Below are positions 1-10,077 of a DNA stretch of 64,000 nucleotides, one piece after another (the first letter of the stretch is position 1; each line of letters starts with the position of its first letter). The translations under genes were made by a program, and so were the position numbers. The notes below the pieces were generated by a model that did no database searches, was not told where the DNA came from, and worked only from the letters and a program-made list of their open reading frames with translations. This DNA is from Roseibacillus sp. GTDB taxonomy: Bacteria > Verrucomicrobiota > Verrucomicrobiia > Verrucomicrobiales > Akkermansiaceae. Location: assembly GCA_002686085.1 (NCBI GenBank), contig NZAC01000022.1, forward strand, positions 58,861 through 122,860, read 5' to 3'.

Positions 1-252
1 AACCGGTTTGTTCGCCAGCAAGCTACTCATTTTGCTCAACGGGTCATCGCCGCGGCCAAGGCGCGACCCACGGACTCCAAACCAGAGGAATGGCGGGCTA
101 TCGTGGAAGAGGCTTACTGGTTGGCTTTCTCGCGGCAGGCGACAGACACTGAGATCAAGCTGGGCACTGAGTTAATGGCAAAGGAGCAACAGACCGTTGA
201 GAACTTCTGTCATATTCTTCTCACCCTGAACGAATTCGCCTATGTCGATTAA
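1..252 (+). CDS. C-terminal fragment of DUF1549/DUF1553 (PSD1-type) protein, truncated by window start
   Basis: Frame 1 is open from base 1 to taa 250-252 and ends ...FCHILLTLNEFAYVD*, the typical DUF1553 C-terminus; precedes and overlaps a DUF1501 gene by 11 bp. Confidence 0.8.
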   Translation, partial: NRFVRQQATHFAQRVIAAAKARPTDSKPEEWRAIVEEAYWLAFSRQATDTEIKLGTELMAKEQQTVENFCHILLTLNEFAYVD

Positions 253-1684
253 TCTGGCTAACGCCTCTCTGGCGATGACACGTCGGGACCTCCTCTCCAA
301 CGCAGGATGCGGGTTTGGCTCCCTCGCCCTTGCGGGTCTGATGGCAGATCAGCAGCTTCTGGCAAACACGGTTAGCGAATCGGACTCACCGCTATCCCCA
401 AGGCAGCCTCACTTCAGCGCTCGTGCGAAGCGGGTAATTTTTCTTTTCATGTATGGAGGCCCAAGTCATGTGGACCTTTTTGATTACAAGCCCGCCCTCA
501 AAAAATATGAGGGGAAAAACGTGAGCGAGGTCGTTGACAAAAAGGGTGCGCGAAGCGTCGGCGGCCTTTTCCCCTCTCCCTATAAATTTGCCCGCCATGG
601 GCAAAGTGGGCACTGGGTCTCCGACCGCTACCCACACCTTTCAGGAATGATCGACCGGACCGCTATGCTCCGGGGCGTCTATGGCCATTCCATCAGCCAT
701 GCCCCGGCGCTTTTCGAACTCAATACCGGCATGATCCGGACCGGGTTTCCAAGCGTAGGGTCGTGGGTCACCTACGGTCTAGGCTCTGACAATCGGGACC
801 TCCCGGGATTTGTCGTTCTCTACGACTATCGCGGAGGGCCTATCGGAGGGGCCCCTAACTGGGGATCCGGCTTTCTTCCTGGAGCCTTTCAGGGAACGCC
901 AGTCCGCTCAAAAGGCATCCCGATTCTGAATTTGAAGAGGCCCGATAGCTTAGCCCACTCCCAACAAAGAGAATTGCTTGATTATGCGAGTAAACTCAAT
1001 CGTCACCATATGACTGGCTATCCTTCCGATAATGCTCTGGAGGCGCGCATTCAGTCATTTGAGCTTGCCTATCGAATGCAGTCAGCCGCGCCCGAGGCGT
1101 TGGATATTTCTCAAGAGAAGGAATCGACCCGAAGTCTCTATGGCATTGAAAGCGGCAACCCTGGGGAGTATTTCGGTAGCCAATGCCTCATGGCAAGGCG
1201 TCTCGTTGAGCGCGGGGTGCGCTTTGTACAACTTTACTCTGGTGGAGGGCACGGAGATAATAACTGGGATGCTCACGGCAGCATTGTGGGCAATCACGAT
1301 AAGCACTGTGCCGCCACGGACCAGCCCATCGCGGGCCTGCTGCAGGACCTCGAACAGCGAGGTCTTCTCGATGAAACTCTGGTAGTATGGGGAGGAGAAT
1401 TCGGGCGTACCCCACAGAAACAGGGCGGCAATGGACGCGATCACCACCCTTTTGGGTTTACCATGTGGATGGCTGGAGGCGGCATCAAGGGAGGCACCAG
1501 CTATGGTGAAACAGACGAAATAGGATACCACGCCACCGTAGACCGCACCTCTGTTCACGATATCCATGCCACGATCCTCCACCTCATGGGAATTAATCAT
1601 AAGGAGCTTACCTATCACTTTAGCGGACGGGATTTCCGATTGACGGATGTCGCCGGCAAAGTGATCGACAAAGTAATTGCCTGA
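242..1684 (+). CDS. DUF1501 domain-containing protein (sulfatase-like fold), Tat-like N-terminus
   Basis: 480 aa ORF; N-terminal TRRDLLSNAGCGFGSLALAGL; MYGGPSHVDLFDYKP, GGEFGRTP and GRDHHPFGF motifs typical of DUF1501. Confidence 0.93.
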   Translation: MSINLANASLAMTRRDLLSNAGCGFGSLALAGLMADQQLLANTVSESDSPLSPRQPHFSARAKRVIFLFMYGGPSHVDLFDYKPALKKYEGKNVSEVVDKKGARSVGGLFPSPYKFARHGQSGHWVSDRYPHLSGMIDRTAMLRGVYGHSISHAPALFELNTGMIRTGFPSVGSWVTYGLGSDNRDLPGFVVLYDYRGGPIGGAPNWGSGFLPGAFQGTPVRSKGIPILNLKRPDSLAHSQQRELLDYASKLNRHHMTGYPSDNALEARIQSFELAYRMQSAAPEALDISQEKESTRSLYGIESGNPGEYFGSQCLMARRLVERGVRFVQLYSGGGHGDNNWDAHGSIVGNHDKHCAATDQPIAGLLQDLEQRGLLDETLVVWGGEFGRTPQKQGGNGRDHHPFGFTMWMAGGGIKGGTSYGETDEIGYHATVDRTSVHDIHATILHLMGINHKELTYHFSGRDFRLTDVAGKVIDKVIA

Positions 1685-1738
1685 GCCTGCCCCGCCCTTG
1701 GCGCTCATCCTGCACCGGAACCACCGCCAAGTAACCTC

Positions 1739-2938
1739 CTAGCTGATAACGCCCATCTCCCGACCCGTTCGGGCAAATGCATCCACGGCTCGATCAAGCT
1801 GCGCCCTGGTATGAGCTGCGGAAATCTGAGTGCGAATTCGAGCGGTTTCATGTGGCACAACCGGATAAAAGAACCCGATGGCGTAGACCTCGTATTCCAG
1901 AAGCTTCTGCGCGAACTGCTGCGAAAGCGCGGCATCCCCAAGCATGATCGGAGTAATAGGGTGGTCGGCGCCAGCTATGGAAAACCCAGTCTCCGCCATG
2001 GACTCCCGGAAATAGATTGTATTGCGTTTTACGCGATCCGCTAACTCGTTGGAGGTCTCAAGCATTTCAAACACCTTCAGAGCGGCTGCGACAATTACCG
2101 GGGCAAGGCTGTTGGAGAACAAGTAGGGCCGCGAGCGTTGCCGAAGCAACTCAATGATTTCCCTGCGCCCTGAGGTATACCCTCCTGAAGCGCCTCCGAG
2201 TGCTTTCCCGAGGGTCGAGGTAGTCAGGTCGATCTTCCCGAAGAGTCCACAGTGTTCGTGAGTTCCACGCCCCCGAGGACCCAGAAACCCTGTAGCATGG
2301 CAATCGTCAAAATGCACCAGGGCTCCATATTTGTCAGCCAACTCATGAATCCCGTCCAGTTGAGCGATAACCCCATCCATGGAAAAAACCCCATCAGTGG
2401 TAATTAATTTCCTTCGGGCTCCGGAGGCCTCTGCCTCCTGCAATTTTGTCTCCAGATCAGAGAGATCATTGTTGTAGTAGCGATATCTCCGCGCCTTGCA
2501 GAGACGGACTCCATCAATAATTGAAGCATGGTTCAGGCTATCGGATATCACAGCGTCATCCGCCGTAAGAAGAGTTTCATAAAGACCTCCATTTGCATCA
2601 AAGCAGGACGGGTAGAGGATGGTGTCTTCTGTTCCAAGAAAAGCGGTGATCCGCTCTTCAAGCTCACGGTGAAGCGATTGGGTGCCACAGATGAAACGCA
2701 CAGAAGCTGTACCAAACCCCCACCGCTCGAGAGACTCACGAGCGGCTTCCACAACAGCCGGATGACTCGCAAGCCCCAGATAGTTGTTCGCGCACATGTT
2801 GAGGACCTCCCGACCATCATCCAGCTTGATCATCACGTCCTGAGAGGAACTGATCAATTTCTCACTCTTATACAGACCCCTTTCCTTGATTTCCTCTATG
2901 AGGCGCTGGAGGCTCGATCGAAATTCGTTAGAAAACAC
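1739..2938 (-). CDS. kbl: Glycine C-acetyltransferase (2-amino-3-ketobutyrate CoA ligase)
   Basis: 399 aa, GTG start; [53 protein letters not shown] (PLP lysine). Confidence 0.95.
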   Translation of the reverse strand: MFSNEFRSSLQRLIEEIKERGLYKSEKLISSSQDVMIKLDDGREVLNMCANNYLGLASHPAVVEAARESLERWGFGTASVRFICGTQSLHRELEERITAFLGTEDTILYPSCFDANGGLYETLLTADDAVISDSLNHASIIDGVRLCKARRYRYYNNDLSDLETKLQEAEASGARRKLITTDGVFSMDGVIAQLDGIHELADKYGALVHFDDCHATGFLGPRGRGTHEHCGLFGKIDLTTSTLGKALGGASGGYTSGRREIIELLRQRSRPYLFSNSLAPVIVAAALKVFEMLETSNELADRVKRNTIYFRESMAETGFSIAGADHPITPIMLGDAALSQQFAQKLLEYEVYAIGFFYPVVPHETARIRTQISAAHTRAQLDRAVDAFARTGREMGVIS

Positions 2939-3033
2939 GACCGACAGTATACTCAGATTGACCCTTGAGGGAGACCTAAATTACCTGCTGCTCGTTACGG
3001 CGCTACGCCTTGAGCCCGACGCTGACACACTTT

Positions 3034-4257
3034 CTAGCTGGGCGCACTATCCAGCCCGAAAACTTGGTGAACGACACGGGCTGCATCCTCTATACACGTC
3101 TCGGCAACCGTAATGGAAATCTTGATCTCGGAGGTGCTGATCATTCCGATATTAATTCCAGACTCCCCAAGGGCCTTGAACATCTGGGCCGCAACGCCCG
3201 AGTGAGAACGCATCCCAATTCCCACGACTGACAGCTTCGCAATACCTGCCTCGGTTTCGAGATCCGCTTCCCCTCCGAGCTCCGATAGCACGGGCTTCAG
3301 GGAAGCCTGAGCCCGACCCAGATCGTGAGTGTGCATCGTGAAGGAGTGCCGTGCATAGCCATCATGGGCTATGTTGGAAACGATCATATCAATATTGATC
3401 TCGTCATCCCCCAGCACTCCAAGGATACGGCCAGACATTCCAGGTTCATCGGGAATTCCCGTGATGGTAACGCGGGCCTGGGAGCGCTCGATGGAGACTC
3501 CACGAATGACCACAGCTTCCATTGCTTCATGTTCTTCAGTCACAATTGTTCCGGGGTTATTATTGAGAGAGGAACGAACTTCAAACTTTACGCCATATTT
3601 CTTTGCGAATTCGACTGATCGGGACTGCATGACCTTGGTTCCCACCGAGGCGAGTTCCAGAAGCTCATCGTAGGATATCTCAGGCAACTTTCTCGCATCG
3701 GAGACCACCCGGGGATCTGCAGTATAGACTCCATCGACATCAGTAAGGATCTGGCAGAGGTCAGCATCAACTGAAGAAGCAAACGCTATCGCCGAGAGAT
3801 CCGACCCACCTCGCCCGAGAGTCTGGATGAGCCCCTGCTCATTAACACCCTGAAAACCTGCCACAATGACAACCTTTCCTTCCTCCAGATAGCTCCGGCT
3901 CAGGGTCGCATCTATGGTATCAATACGCGCCCGTGTGTGTGACCCGGAGGTTTTTACTCCGGCCTGACGCCCAGTGATGGAAACCGCTTCTACGCCAATT
4001 TGCTTAAGGGCCATGGTCACCAGTGCGATGGACTGTTGCTCCCCAGTGGAAAGTAGGACGTCCATTTCGCGGGCGGGTGGCTCATCACAGAGTTCCTCCG
4101 CCATTCCGATCAGCTTGTCAGTGACTCCCCCCATGGCAGAGACGACCACTGCGATTTGGTGTCCTTCACTCAGGAGGGACTTGATCCGCAGTGCTACACT
4201 GCGAATGCGATCGAAGGATCCAACGGACGTTCCGCCATATTTCTGGACGATAAGCAT
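3034..4257 (-). CDS. lysC: Aspartate kinase with C-terminal ACT domains
   Basis: 407 aa; MLIVQKYGGTSVGSFDRI start, GRGGSDLSAIAFA, TDVDGVYTADPRVV, ACT-like tail. Confidence 0.97.
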   Translation of the reverse strand: MLIVQKYGGTSVGSFDRIRSVALRIKSLLSEGHQIAVVVSAMGGVTDKLIGMAEELCDEPPAREMDVLLSTGEQQSIALVTMALKQIGVEAVSITGRQAGVKTSGSHTRARIDTIDATLSRSYLEEGKVVIVAGFQGVNEQGLIQTLGRGGSDLSAIAFASSVDADLCQILTDVDGVYTADPRVVSDARKLPEISYDELLELASVGTKVMQSRSVEFAKKYGVKFEVRSSLNNNPGTIVTEEHEAMEAVVIRGVSIERSQARVTITGIPDEPGMSGRILGVLGDDEINIDMIVSNIAHDGYARHSFTMHTHDLGRAQASLKPVLSELGGEADLETEAGIAKLSVVGIGMRSHSGVAAQMFKALGESGINIGMISTSEIKISITVAETCIEDAARVVHQVFGLDSAPS

Positions 4258-4268
4258 GGAGATTCGAA

Positions 4269-4390
4269 GTGGGCGCGTTCCGCACGAAACCTAAGCTCGC
4301 ACCAAACACAAGACCCCGCCGGGTTAGCGCCCACGGTGAGAGAGCGCAAGCTTCTGTTCTCGAATTCGTTGCAACTCCACCCGCTCTCAC
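4269..4390 (-). promoter_or_regulatory. Potential structured RNA leader upstream of lysC
   Basis: 8-bp perfect stem 4269-4276/4327-4334 (gtgggcgc/gcgcccac) ending ~11 nt before the lysC start, plus upstream bulged stem 4336-4346/4382-4390 (gtgaga..gcg / cgctctcac). Confidence 0.35.
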
Positions 4391-4444
4391 GGATAGAGTG
4401 CGTCAGCTGATCATCTTAGCCGAAGCCGCTGCGGAAATAATCAA

Positions 4445-5461
4445 CTACTTCGCCAATGGCACGACAGGAGTATTCCAGCCTGCCATATCTGACGGTTTAG
4501 TCCCTGGCTTGCGCCGGCCACCGCCCCTCCCCCAGGTCGGATTAAATGGGCCGACAAAGGCTATTTGGGCATCAGGCATGATCTCGTCCTCCAACCCTAC
4601 CGCCCAGAAGCAGCCATTGATCAGGAGCCTCCGATAGCCGTCGTCCAGAATATCATTGGAAGCTCCGTAAGTACTGGTGAAAACTTTCCCGGCTTTACCC
4701 GATCTTCCCTGGTAGCTTCTCGTCCACGCACCAGGCACGGGTGGCATTTTCTTGTTGGGCGGTGAATCCGCAGTCATTCCCTCTAACGGCTGAGCCATTG
4801 CCAGCACCGTGCTAGGCTCAAGAGGTGCGGCCCGGTAGCCGCCACACTGAGCCCACATTGTCTTAATCCCCCGGAGGATCGGGTGATCTTTCTCTGCCGG
4901 CACGATATCAAGACGAGTACTCTGGCGGTGATTCCCGCCATAGTGACCAGCCCACTTCTCACCAAGAACCTGTCGGCCCCATCCCCCTTGATATTCCTTG
5001 CCATTAAACCCATTGCCATACTTTGCCCATTTGCTGTCACCAGGTATCTGGAAACCATGTGTTGCCGTGCGCAGGCCGACAATCGGACCTCCTCTCTCCA
5101 GATAATCAACAAAATGCTGCATCTGTTCGTCCGGCCAGTTCTGGAAACGAGTAAAGACCACCATCAGGTCTGCCGACTTAAGAGCTTCCATGCCCGGCAC
5201 ATTAGACTGCCCGGGAGCGATCTCACCCTTGTCGTTCAACCCGAACAGAACGCTACACTTGAATCCATGGTGGCGGGCCAAAATCCTTGCGAGCGCGGGC
5301 AGGGTTTCTTCTGACTTATACTCATGATCACTGGCAATGAAGACGATATGTTTTCCTTTTCCTGCCCCATTCGCGCCTTCATAGGTCAGGGGCTTAGCGC
5401 TAACGTTGCCAAGGGAAACCCCGAGGCACACAACGACAAGGAGATAACAGCCGGGATTCAT
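4445..5461 (-). CDS. ThuA-domain (trehalose utilization-like) secreted protein
   Basis: 338 aa; signal peptide; KHIVFIASDHEYKSEETLP, GPIVGLRTATHGFQ. Confidence 0.85.
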   Translation of the reverse strand: MNPGCYLLVVVCLGVSLGNVSAKPLTYEGANGAGKGKHIVFIASDHEYKSEETLPALARILARHHGFKCSVLFGLNDKGEIAPGQSNVPGMEALKSADLMVVFTRFQNWPDEQMQHFVDYLERGGPIVGLRTATHGFQIPGDSKWAKYGNGFNGKEYQGGWGRQVLGEKWAGHYGGNHRQSTRLDIVPAEKDHPILRGIKTMWAQCGGYRAAPLEPSTVLAMAQPLEGMTADSPPNKKMPPVPGAWTRSYQGRSGKAGKVFTSTYGASNDILDDGYRRLLINGCFWAVGLEDEIMPDAQIAFVGPFNPTWGRGGGRRKPGTKPSDMAGWNTPVVPLAK

Positions 5462-5561
5462 AGCGGAAGACTAGTGGTAATCGGAGGATCCGGGCAAGCC
5501 CACATGGACCTGAAAGTGCATATTCGGCGGTCCATTATCTCCACCAGTCGAGGAAGGTGGG

Positions 5562-5589
5562 ACAATTGAGGTAGGGCAGCCTCAATTGT
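5562..5589. repeat. Perfect 10-bp inverted repeat, 8-nt loop, in a divergent intergenic region
   Basis: acaattgagg-tagggcag-cctcaattgt between divergent genes 4445..5461(-) and 5666..6442(+). Confidence 0.75.
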
Positions 5590-5665
5590 AGGCTTGCAAG
5601 TCAGTTGTCCAGCCGCTGGTCTAAGAGAGGTTTCCCATTAATCTTCTGCTTCCCCTACTCCCAGA

Positions 5666-6442
5666 ATGAACAACCACTGCAGACCGAATCCAGCTCTCCG
5701 TCCGGGCAAATCCCACATGATGCAGATCCTTGTTGGTGCAGCGGTTGTTGTCATTGCCATAGGCATCGTCGCAACCATGGCAAAATCAGGAAAGTCCAAG
5801 AATGACCGGGCCGAGGCTCTCCGCAAATTGCAAGATATTGGCGCCGCACTTACGGGATATCTCAATGACAACAATGGAGAATTTCCGCTTGAAGATGCCA
5901 CCGGTAAAGACAACTGGCTCAATGCGGCGAAACCAGAGTCGGAGACCGTCTGGTATAATGCGCTACCAAAGCAGATGGGAGCTACCCCTGTAAGTGAGCT
6001 GGGAGATAACCCGGCCCCCAGATTCTACCAGAAGAGCTATCCCCTCTTCCTTTCGGGAGCTGACTACCCACCCAACAAAAAGGAAGGCAGACCCTACTTC
6101 GCTTTCGGCTTTAACAGCAGTCTTCAAGTAAAGGGTGAGGATGGCTCGGAGCGAGCCGCCAATCTCGCAGGAATCCAATACCAGGATCGCACTGTGGCTT
6201 TTCTGGAACGAGGCGTGAAGAAAGCCGAGGAGACCACAAAGCTGCAGGGAGGATTTGATGGCGGCCCTAAAGCCAACGCCAAGAATTTTTCTCCGCGCTA
6301 CAACGGCAAGGGCCACATTCTATTCGTAGACGGCCACGTTGAGTCGTTCCGATTCGAGGATATCACCGACGCAATGGGGCAAGCGGCCAACGGCCAGAAT
6401 AACGTCTACTGGACCGGCGACCCTGACAAGCGGCCAAACTAG
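5666..6442 (+). CDS. Pseudopilin-like protein with H-X9-DG type C-terminus (start possibly 5717 or 5720)
   Basis: Single N-terminal TM (MMQILVGAAVVVIAIGIVATM) followed by type II pseudopilin-like region; RYNGKGHILFVDGHVESF motif. Confidence 0.65.
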   Translation: MNNHCRPNPALRPGKSHMMQILVGAAVVVIAIGIVATMAKSGKSKNDRAEALRKLQDIGAALTGYLNDNNGEFPLEDATGKDNWLNAAKPESETVWYNALPKQMGATPVSELGDNPAPRFYQKSYPLFLSGADYPPNKKEGRPYFAFGFNSSLQVKGEDGSERAANLAGIQYQDRTVAFLERGVKKAEETTKLQGGFDGGPKANAKNFSPRYNGKGHILFVDGHVESFRFEDITDAMGQAANGQNNVYWTGDPDKRPN

Positions 6443-6475
6443 CTGCACCTCATGTAGACTCGTGATACTCTGCTC

Positions 6476-7858
6476 CTAAAGAGTTTCGATCCGAAACACC
6501 ACCGGACGCTCCGTGACACAGTCAAGATCTTCAATTGCCTTAAGTGCTGACTTCAGAGTTCCAAACGGGCATGTATGAAGAAGAAATACCATGTCCACAA
6601 AGGCGGCATCGGGCTCGTCAGGAACGATCGAGGAATGCGTTCCACTGATTCCAATTCCTGCCTTTGCGAGCAGTGAAGCGATATCAGCAACGACTCCCGG
6701 ACGATCCGTCACAGGAAATCTGACATAGTAGGCCGTCTCGGTCTCGTCGATCGGCTTAAGAGTCCCCTTCTTTCGATAGGGGAGAAAGCCTTGATTCCCT
6801 CCCTTTGGCGCCTCTCTCAAAGATCGACCTGCATCAACCAGATCGGACACCACGGAGGATGCTGTCGGATCCTGCCCAGCACCCCGACCGTAAAATAGCG
6901 CATCCCCAAATCCATCACCTCTAATAGCTACTGCGTTGAAGACATCATTTACAGAAGCGAGAATATTCGTCTTTGGGATGAAGGAGGGCTGAGTCCGGAT
7001 TTCGATCGAGCCATCCTCATGTTGCCGCACGATACAGAGGAGCTTTACTACGTAGCCAAGGTCCTTCGCGAAACAAATATCGAGGGGGCGAACATACTCA
7101 ATTCCACGAACGTAGACCTCGTCAGGATCAATAAGGAAACCATGCACGATTGCCCCAAGCAGCATTGCCTTGTGGGCTGCATCCCAGCCGTTGACATCGA
7201 GTGTCTCATCCGCTTCGGCATATCCCAGCTCTTTGGCCTCCTTGAGGGCAGTAGGATAATCGAGCCCCGCCTCGGTCATCCGCATCAGGATATAGTTGGA
7301 AGTTCCATTGATGATTCCTGATATCAAGTCGATCTGGTTGCCAATAAAAGACTCCCGGGCCGCTTTAATAATTGGAATCCCCCCTGCGACTGCCGCCTCA
7401 AAATACACCGGAGTCTGGTGGCGACGCGCCAGAGCGAATACCTCCTCACCTCGCTCTGCAAGAAGGGCCTTGTTCCCGGTCACTACCGGCTTGCCTGCTC
7501 CCAACGAGGCCGCGACCAGTTCAAACGCCTCTTCTGTGCCTCCAATCAACTCTACGACGATCTCGACGAGAGGATGTTCTACCATGGATTGCCAGTCCGT
7601 AGTAAACAGCTCAGTCGGCACCGAGGCAGCGCGGGGCTTATCTGGATCACGAACGACGATTTGATGGATCTCAAATTTCACCGCCGATCCAGCCCGCTCT
7701 GTGATGAGGCCTCCATTACGAGCCAAGGTATTCCACACCCCGGATCCCACGGTACCAAATCCGGCAAGACCTACGCCGACGGCGCCATCATTCGTGATCA
7801 CTCCTGACCGATAGCGGATATCGCACGTGCCGCAAAGGCTCAAAGGGCGCCTTGTCAC
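6476..7858 (-). CDS. hom: Homoserine dehydrogenase with ACT domain (true start may be GTG at 7801)
   Basis: VGVGLAGFGTVGSGV Rossmann motif; VVTGNKALLA, GIINGTSNYIL, GWDAAHKAMLL. Confidence 0.96.
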   Translation of the reverse strand: MTRRPLSLCGTCDIRYRSGVITNDGAVGVGLAGFGTVGSGVWNTLARNGGLITERAGSAVKFEIHQIVVRDPDKPRAASVPTELFTTDWQSMVEHPLVEIVVELIGGTEEAFELVAASLGAGKPVVTGNKALLAERGEEVFALARRHQTPVYFEAAVAGGIPIIKAARESFIGNQIDLISGIINGTSNYILMRMTEAGLDYPTALKEAKELGYAEADETLDVNGWDAAHKAMLLGAIVHGFLIDPDEVYVRGIEYVRPLDICFAKDLGYVVKLLCIVRQHEDGSIEIRTQPSFIPKTNILASVNDVFNAVAIRGDGFGDALFYGRGAGQDPTASSVVSDLVDAGRSLREAPKGGNQGFLPYRKKGTLKPIDETETAYYVRFPVTDRPGVVADIASLLAKAGIGISGTHSSIVPDEPDAAFVDMVFLLHTCPFGTLKSALKAIEDLDCVTERPVVFRIETL

Positions 7859-7999
7859 TCTGAAAGAGTGCCCCGAAGTTGAAGCTCGGCATTGTTTTGC
7901 TCAATCCGGGACCCCGGGTCGCTACCCTGCGAGAATAAATTTTCGCAGAAGAAAACGGGATTTTAGTGATTTCCATGCAGATAATCGCTTTTCTCTGAA

Positions 8000-8027
8000 T
8001 TGAGGCTGCCATTGGCAGCGTTATACT
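8000..8027 (+). promoter_or_regulatory. Possible sigma70-type promoter for the OmpA-like gene, with dyad in the spacer
   Basis: ttgagg 8000-8005, 16-nt spacer, tatact 8022-8027; perfect dyad gctgcc-att-ggcagc 8005-8019. Confidence 0.4.
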
Positions 8028-8038
8028 AACGTGATCAG

Positions 8039-9331
8039 ATGAGTATCGACTCGCGCTACACTTGGGACTCCCTCAGATCCGGCGAAGGCCGTGATCCCAG
8101 TTCGCGCCGCCGGAAATTCGGCTTTTGGGTTCTGCTTTCCGTAACAGTAGCGGTAATCCTTCATGTCGTGGGGCTGTGGACCCTTGGGAAGTTCAATCTA
8201 CTTCTCGAGTTGGCCGATCTCGAATGGAGCTCCCAGACTTTTCGCGTAAGTGAAACTCAGGAATTACCTGCGGATGTCGTAGCTCCTGTTCCTGACGCCC
8301 AGGATTCTACTCCTCCCGCAAGCGCTGAAACTCTTCTCACTGAAATCGAGGAGCTTCTGCCAGAACTGGATGATTTGGAAATCGATATTCTTCCTGAACT
8401 TGAAAAGCCCAAGGTATCTCTCGAACCACTTCGGCCGGCCAGATTAGGAGAGGAAAACGCCCCCTTACTGGAGCCCTTGAAAGCCCCGGAAGTCCAAGCC
8501 ACTCTTGCCAATCTGGGGCGCAACGAGCCTCTCTTTACGGAAGTCCCGGACGGGCGCGTTGTTATCGAGGAAGGAAGCATCTCTGCAGACCTCCCAGATC
8601 CTGATTCTTTTCTGAGGAACGCGGCCCTCCGTGGCGCCAACGGGTTGGACGAGAACGGGGTTCTGGAAGGCTACACCGAACTCGGGCGCTACCTCAGCTT
8701 CGATGTGGATCAGCTGGACAAGGGAAGAGCTGCCCTGCCGAGCGACCTCCTGTTTGAGTTTAACCAGAATACGCTCAAGCAGAACGCCCGCCTTGGCCTC
8801 ATGCAGCTCGGCATGCTGATTGATCGAAATCCCAAAATGTATTGTATTCTTGAGGGCCACTCCGACCTGTTTGGAACCGAATCCTACAACATCGAACTTT
8901 CACGTAAGCGTGCAATGGCCGTGAAAAACTGGTTGGTTCGCTCCCTCGGGCTTGACGAAAGTCGCATCATTGTCAGGGCCTACGGTCACGCCAGACCCAA
9001 GGTCCTTGCTGGTGACCAGAAAGCACAGGCCATCAATCGCCGTGTTGACATTCTCATGCGAAAAACCGTTCCACCTCAGGAGGCTCTTCCGGTCCGGATA
9101 AAGCCCGCAGTGGCCCTGCCTGTCGCACCTGACTCACTGAAACCGGCCACTCCTCCAAAAGCCCTCCCTGTCGAGGAAGACATTCAACCTCCTCCGCCGC
9201 CACCAGCAGAAGCACTACCTGAGCCTCCACCAGCCCGCGCAATTCCCATTGAGGAGGCGCCACCCGCTCGCGCAGTTCCAATTCCGGAGGAAAGCCCCTC
9301 ACCCCCGGAAGAACTCGGACAACGCCCCTGA
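8039..9331 (+). CDS. TonB-like N-terminal anchor plus OmpA/Pal peptidoglycan-binding domain and Pro/Ala-rich tail
   Basis: One N-terminal TM and acidic/proline-rich spacer; LLFEFNQNTLKQNAR...LEGHSDLFGTESYNIELSRKRAMAVKNWLV...ARPKV OmpA domain. Confidence 0.85.
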   Translation: MSIDSRYTWDSLRSGEGRDPSSRRRKFGFWVLLSVTVAVILHVVGLWTLGKFNLLLELADLEWSSQTFRVSETQELPADVVAPVPDAQDSTPPASAETLLTEIEELLPELDDLEIDILPELEKPKVSLEPLRPARLGEENAPLLEPLKAPEVQATLANLGRNEPLFTEVPDGRVVIEEGSISADLPDPDSFLRNAALRGANGLDENGVLEGYTELGRYLSFDVDQLDKGRAALPSDLLFEFNQNTLKQNARLGLMQLGMLIDRNPKMYCILEGHSDLFGTESYNIELSRKRAMAVKNWLVRSLGLDESRIIVRAYGHARPKVLAGDQKAQAINRRVDILMRKTVPPQEALPVRIKPAVALPVAPDSLKPATPPKALPVEEDIQPPPPPPAEALPEPPPARAIPIEEAPPARAVPIPEESPSPPEELGQRP

Positions 9332-9355
9332 GACATCGCCGGGATCACGAACAGT

Positions 9356-10027
9356 TCAGCCCTGCTCTGGCGCCGTCTCTGCTTCCGCCTCGGTTTTGTT
9401 GCCCTCCTCAGACTCTCCATCAACGAGCGGATCAGCGGGGGTCGTCTTCGCCTGTAGACCCTCTTCTCCTTCTAAATCTGCTTTCGGTAAGGAGTCACCC
9501 CCCTCGGCGGGATCTGCCTCAGGCTTTTCTCCCAACCGGACCCGGTCATCATTAGAGATCAAATTTTCAAGTGTTTCCCATCCCCCGGGCCTTTGAAGGT
9601 TGAAGAGATTCAGATAAAGCGAAACTATCCGCGGGTTGAAATCGGCATAGAGCCCATCGACAGTTTCACTGAGCTTGGCCGGATCCAACTCGTCGGGAAG
9701 AACCCCCTCGACCGATCCCTCCCCATTGTGCTCGATCCCCATCCCGTCGCAGAACCTGATAAGTAGCGGCTGCTGGAATTTCATGAACCAGACCTGAAGC
9801 AGATGCTCTCCAACGGTATCACTTCCGCGAAGCTTCAGGGTCTTGTGCATCCACGTAATCTGATCGGCAACCGACTTCTTCTGAACAAAAACGGGACGTA
9901 GTTTGCGGGACTGTGCCAGACTCGCTAACGCACTCTTATACACATCGCGGTCTTCCTCTCGGAATGTAGTGAAGAGCTCCGTAACAATTGCGGGTTCTAC
10001 TTCTTTGAAAATCTCGTGTGGTCTCAC
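9356..10027 (-). CDS. Hypothetical protein with acidic low-complexity C-terminus
   Basis: 223 aa ORF with no overlapping alternative; MRPHEIFKEVEPAIVTELFTTFREED..., tail EGGDSLPKADLEGEEG...EAEAETAPEQG. Confidence 0.7.
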   Translation of the reverse strand: MRPHEIFKEVEPAIVTELFTTFREEDRDVYKSALASLAQSRKLRPVFVQKKSVADQITWMHKTLKLRGSDTVGEHLLQVWFMKFQQPLLIRFCDGMGIEHNGEGSVEGVLPDELDPAKLSETVDGLYADFNPRIVSLYLNLFNLQRPGGWETLENLISNDDRVRLGEKPEADPAEGGDSLPKADLEGEEGLQAKTTPADPLVDGESEEGNKTEAEAETAPEQG

Positions 10028-10077
10028 TTTGATCTGCTTTATCTTCTCTCAATCGTCTTGGGTCAAGGCGGTCTTCC

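Noticed and set aside
1082-1708. 208-aa minus-strand ORF opposite DUF1501
   Set aside because: Antisense shadow of a well-supported CDS; no recognisable domain
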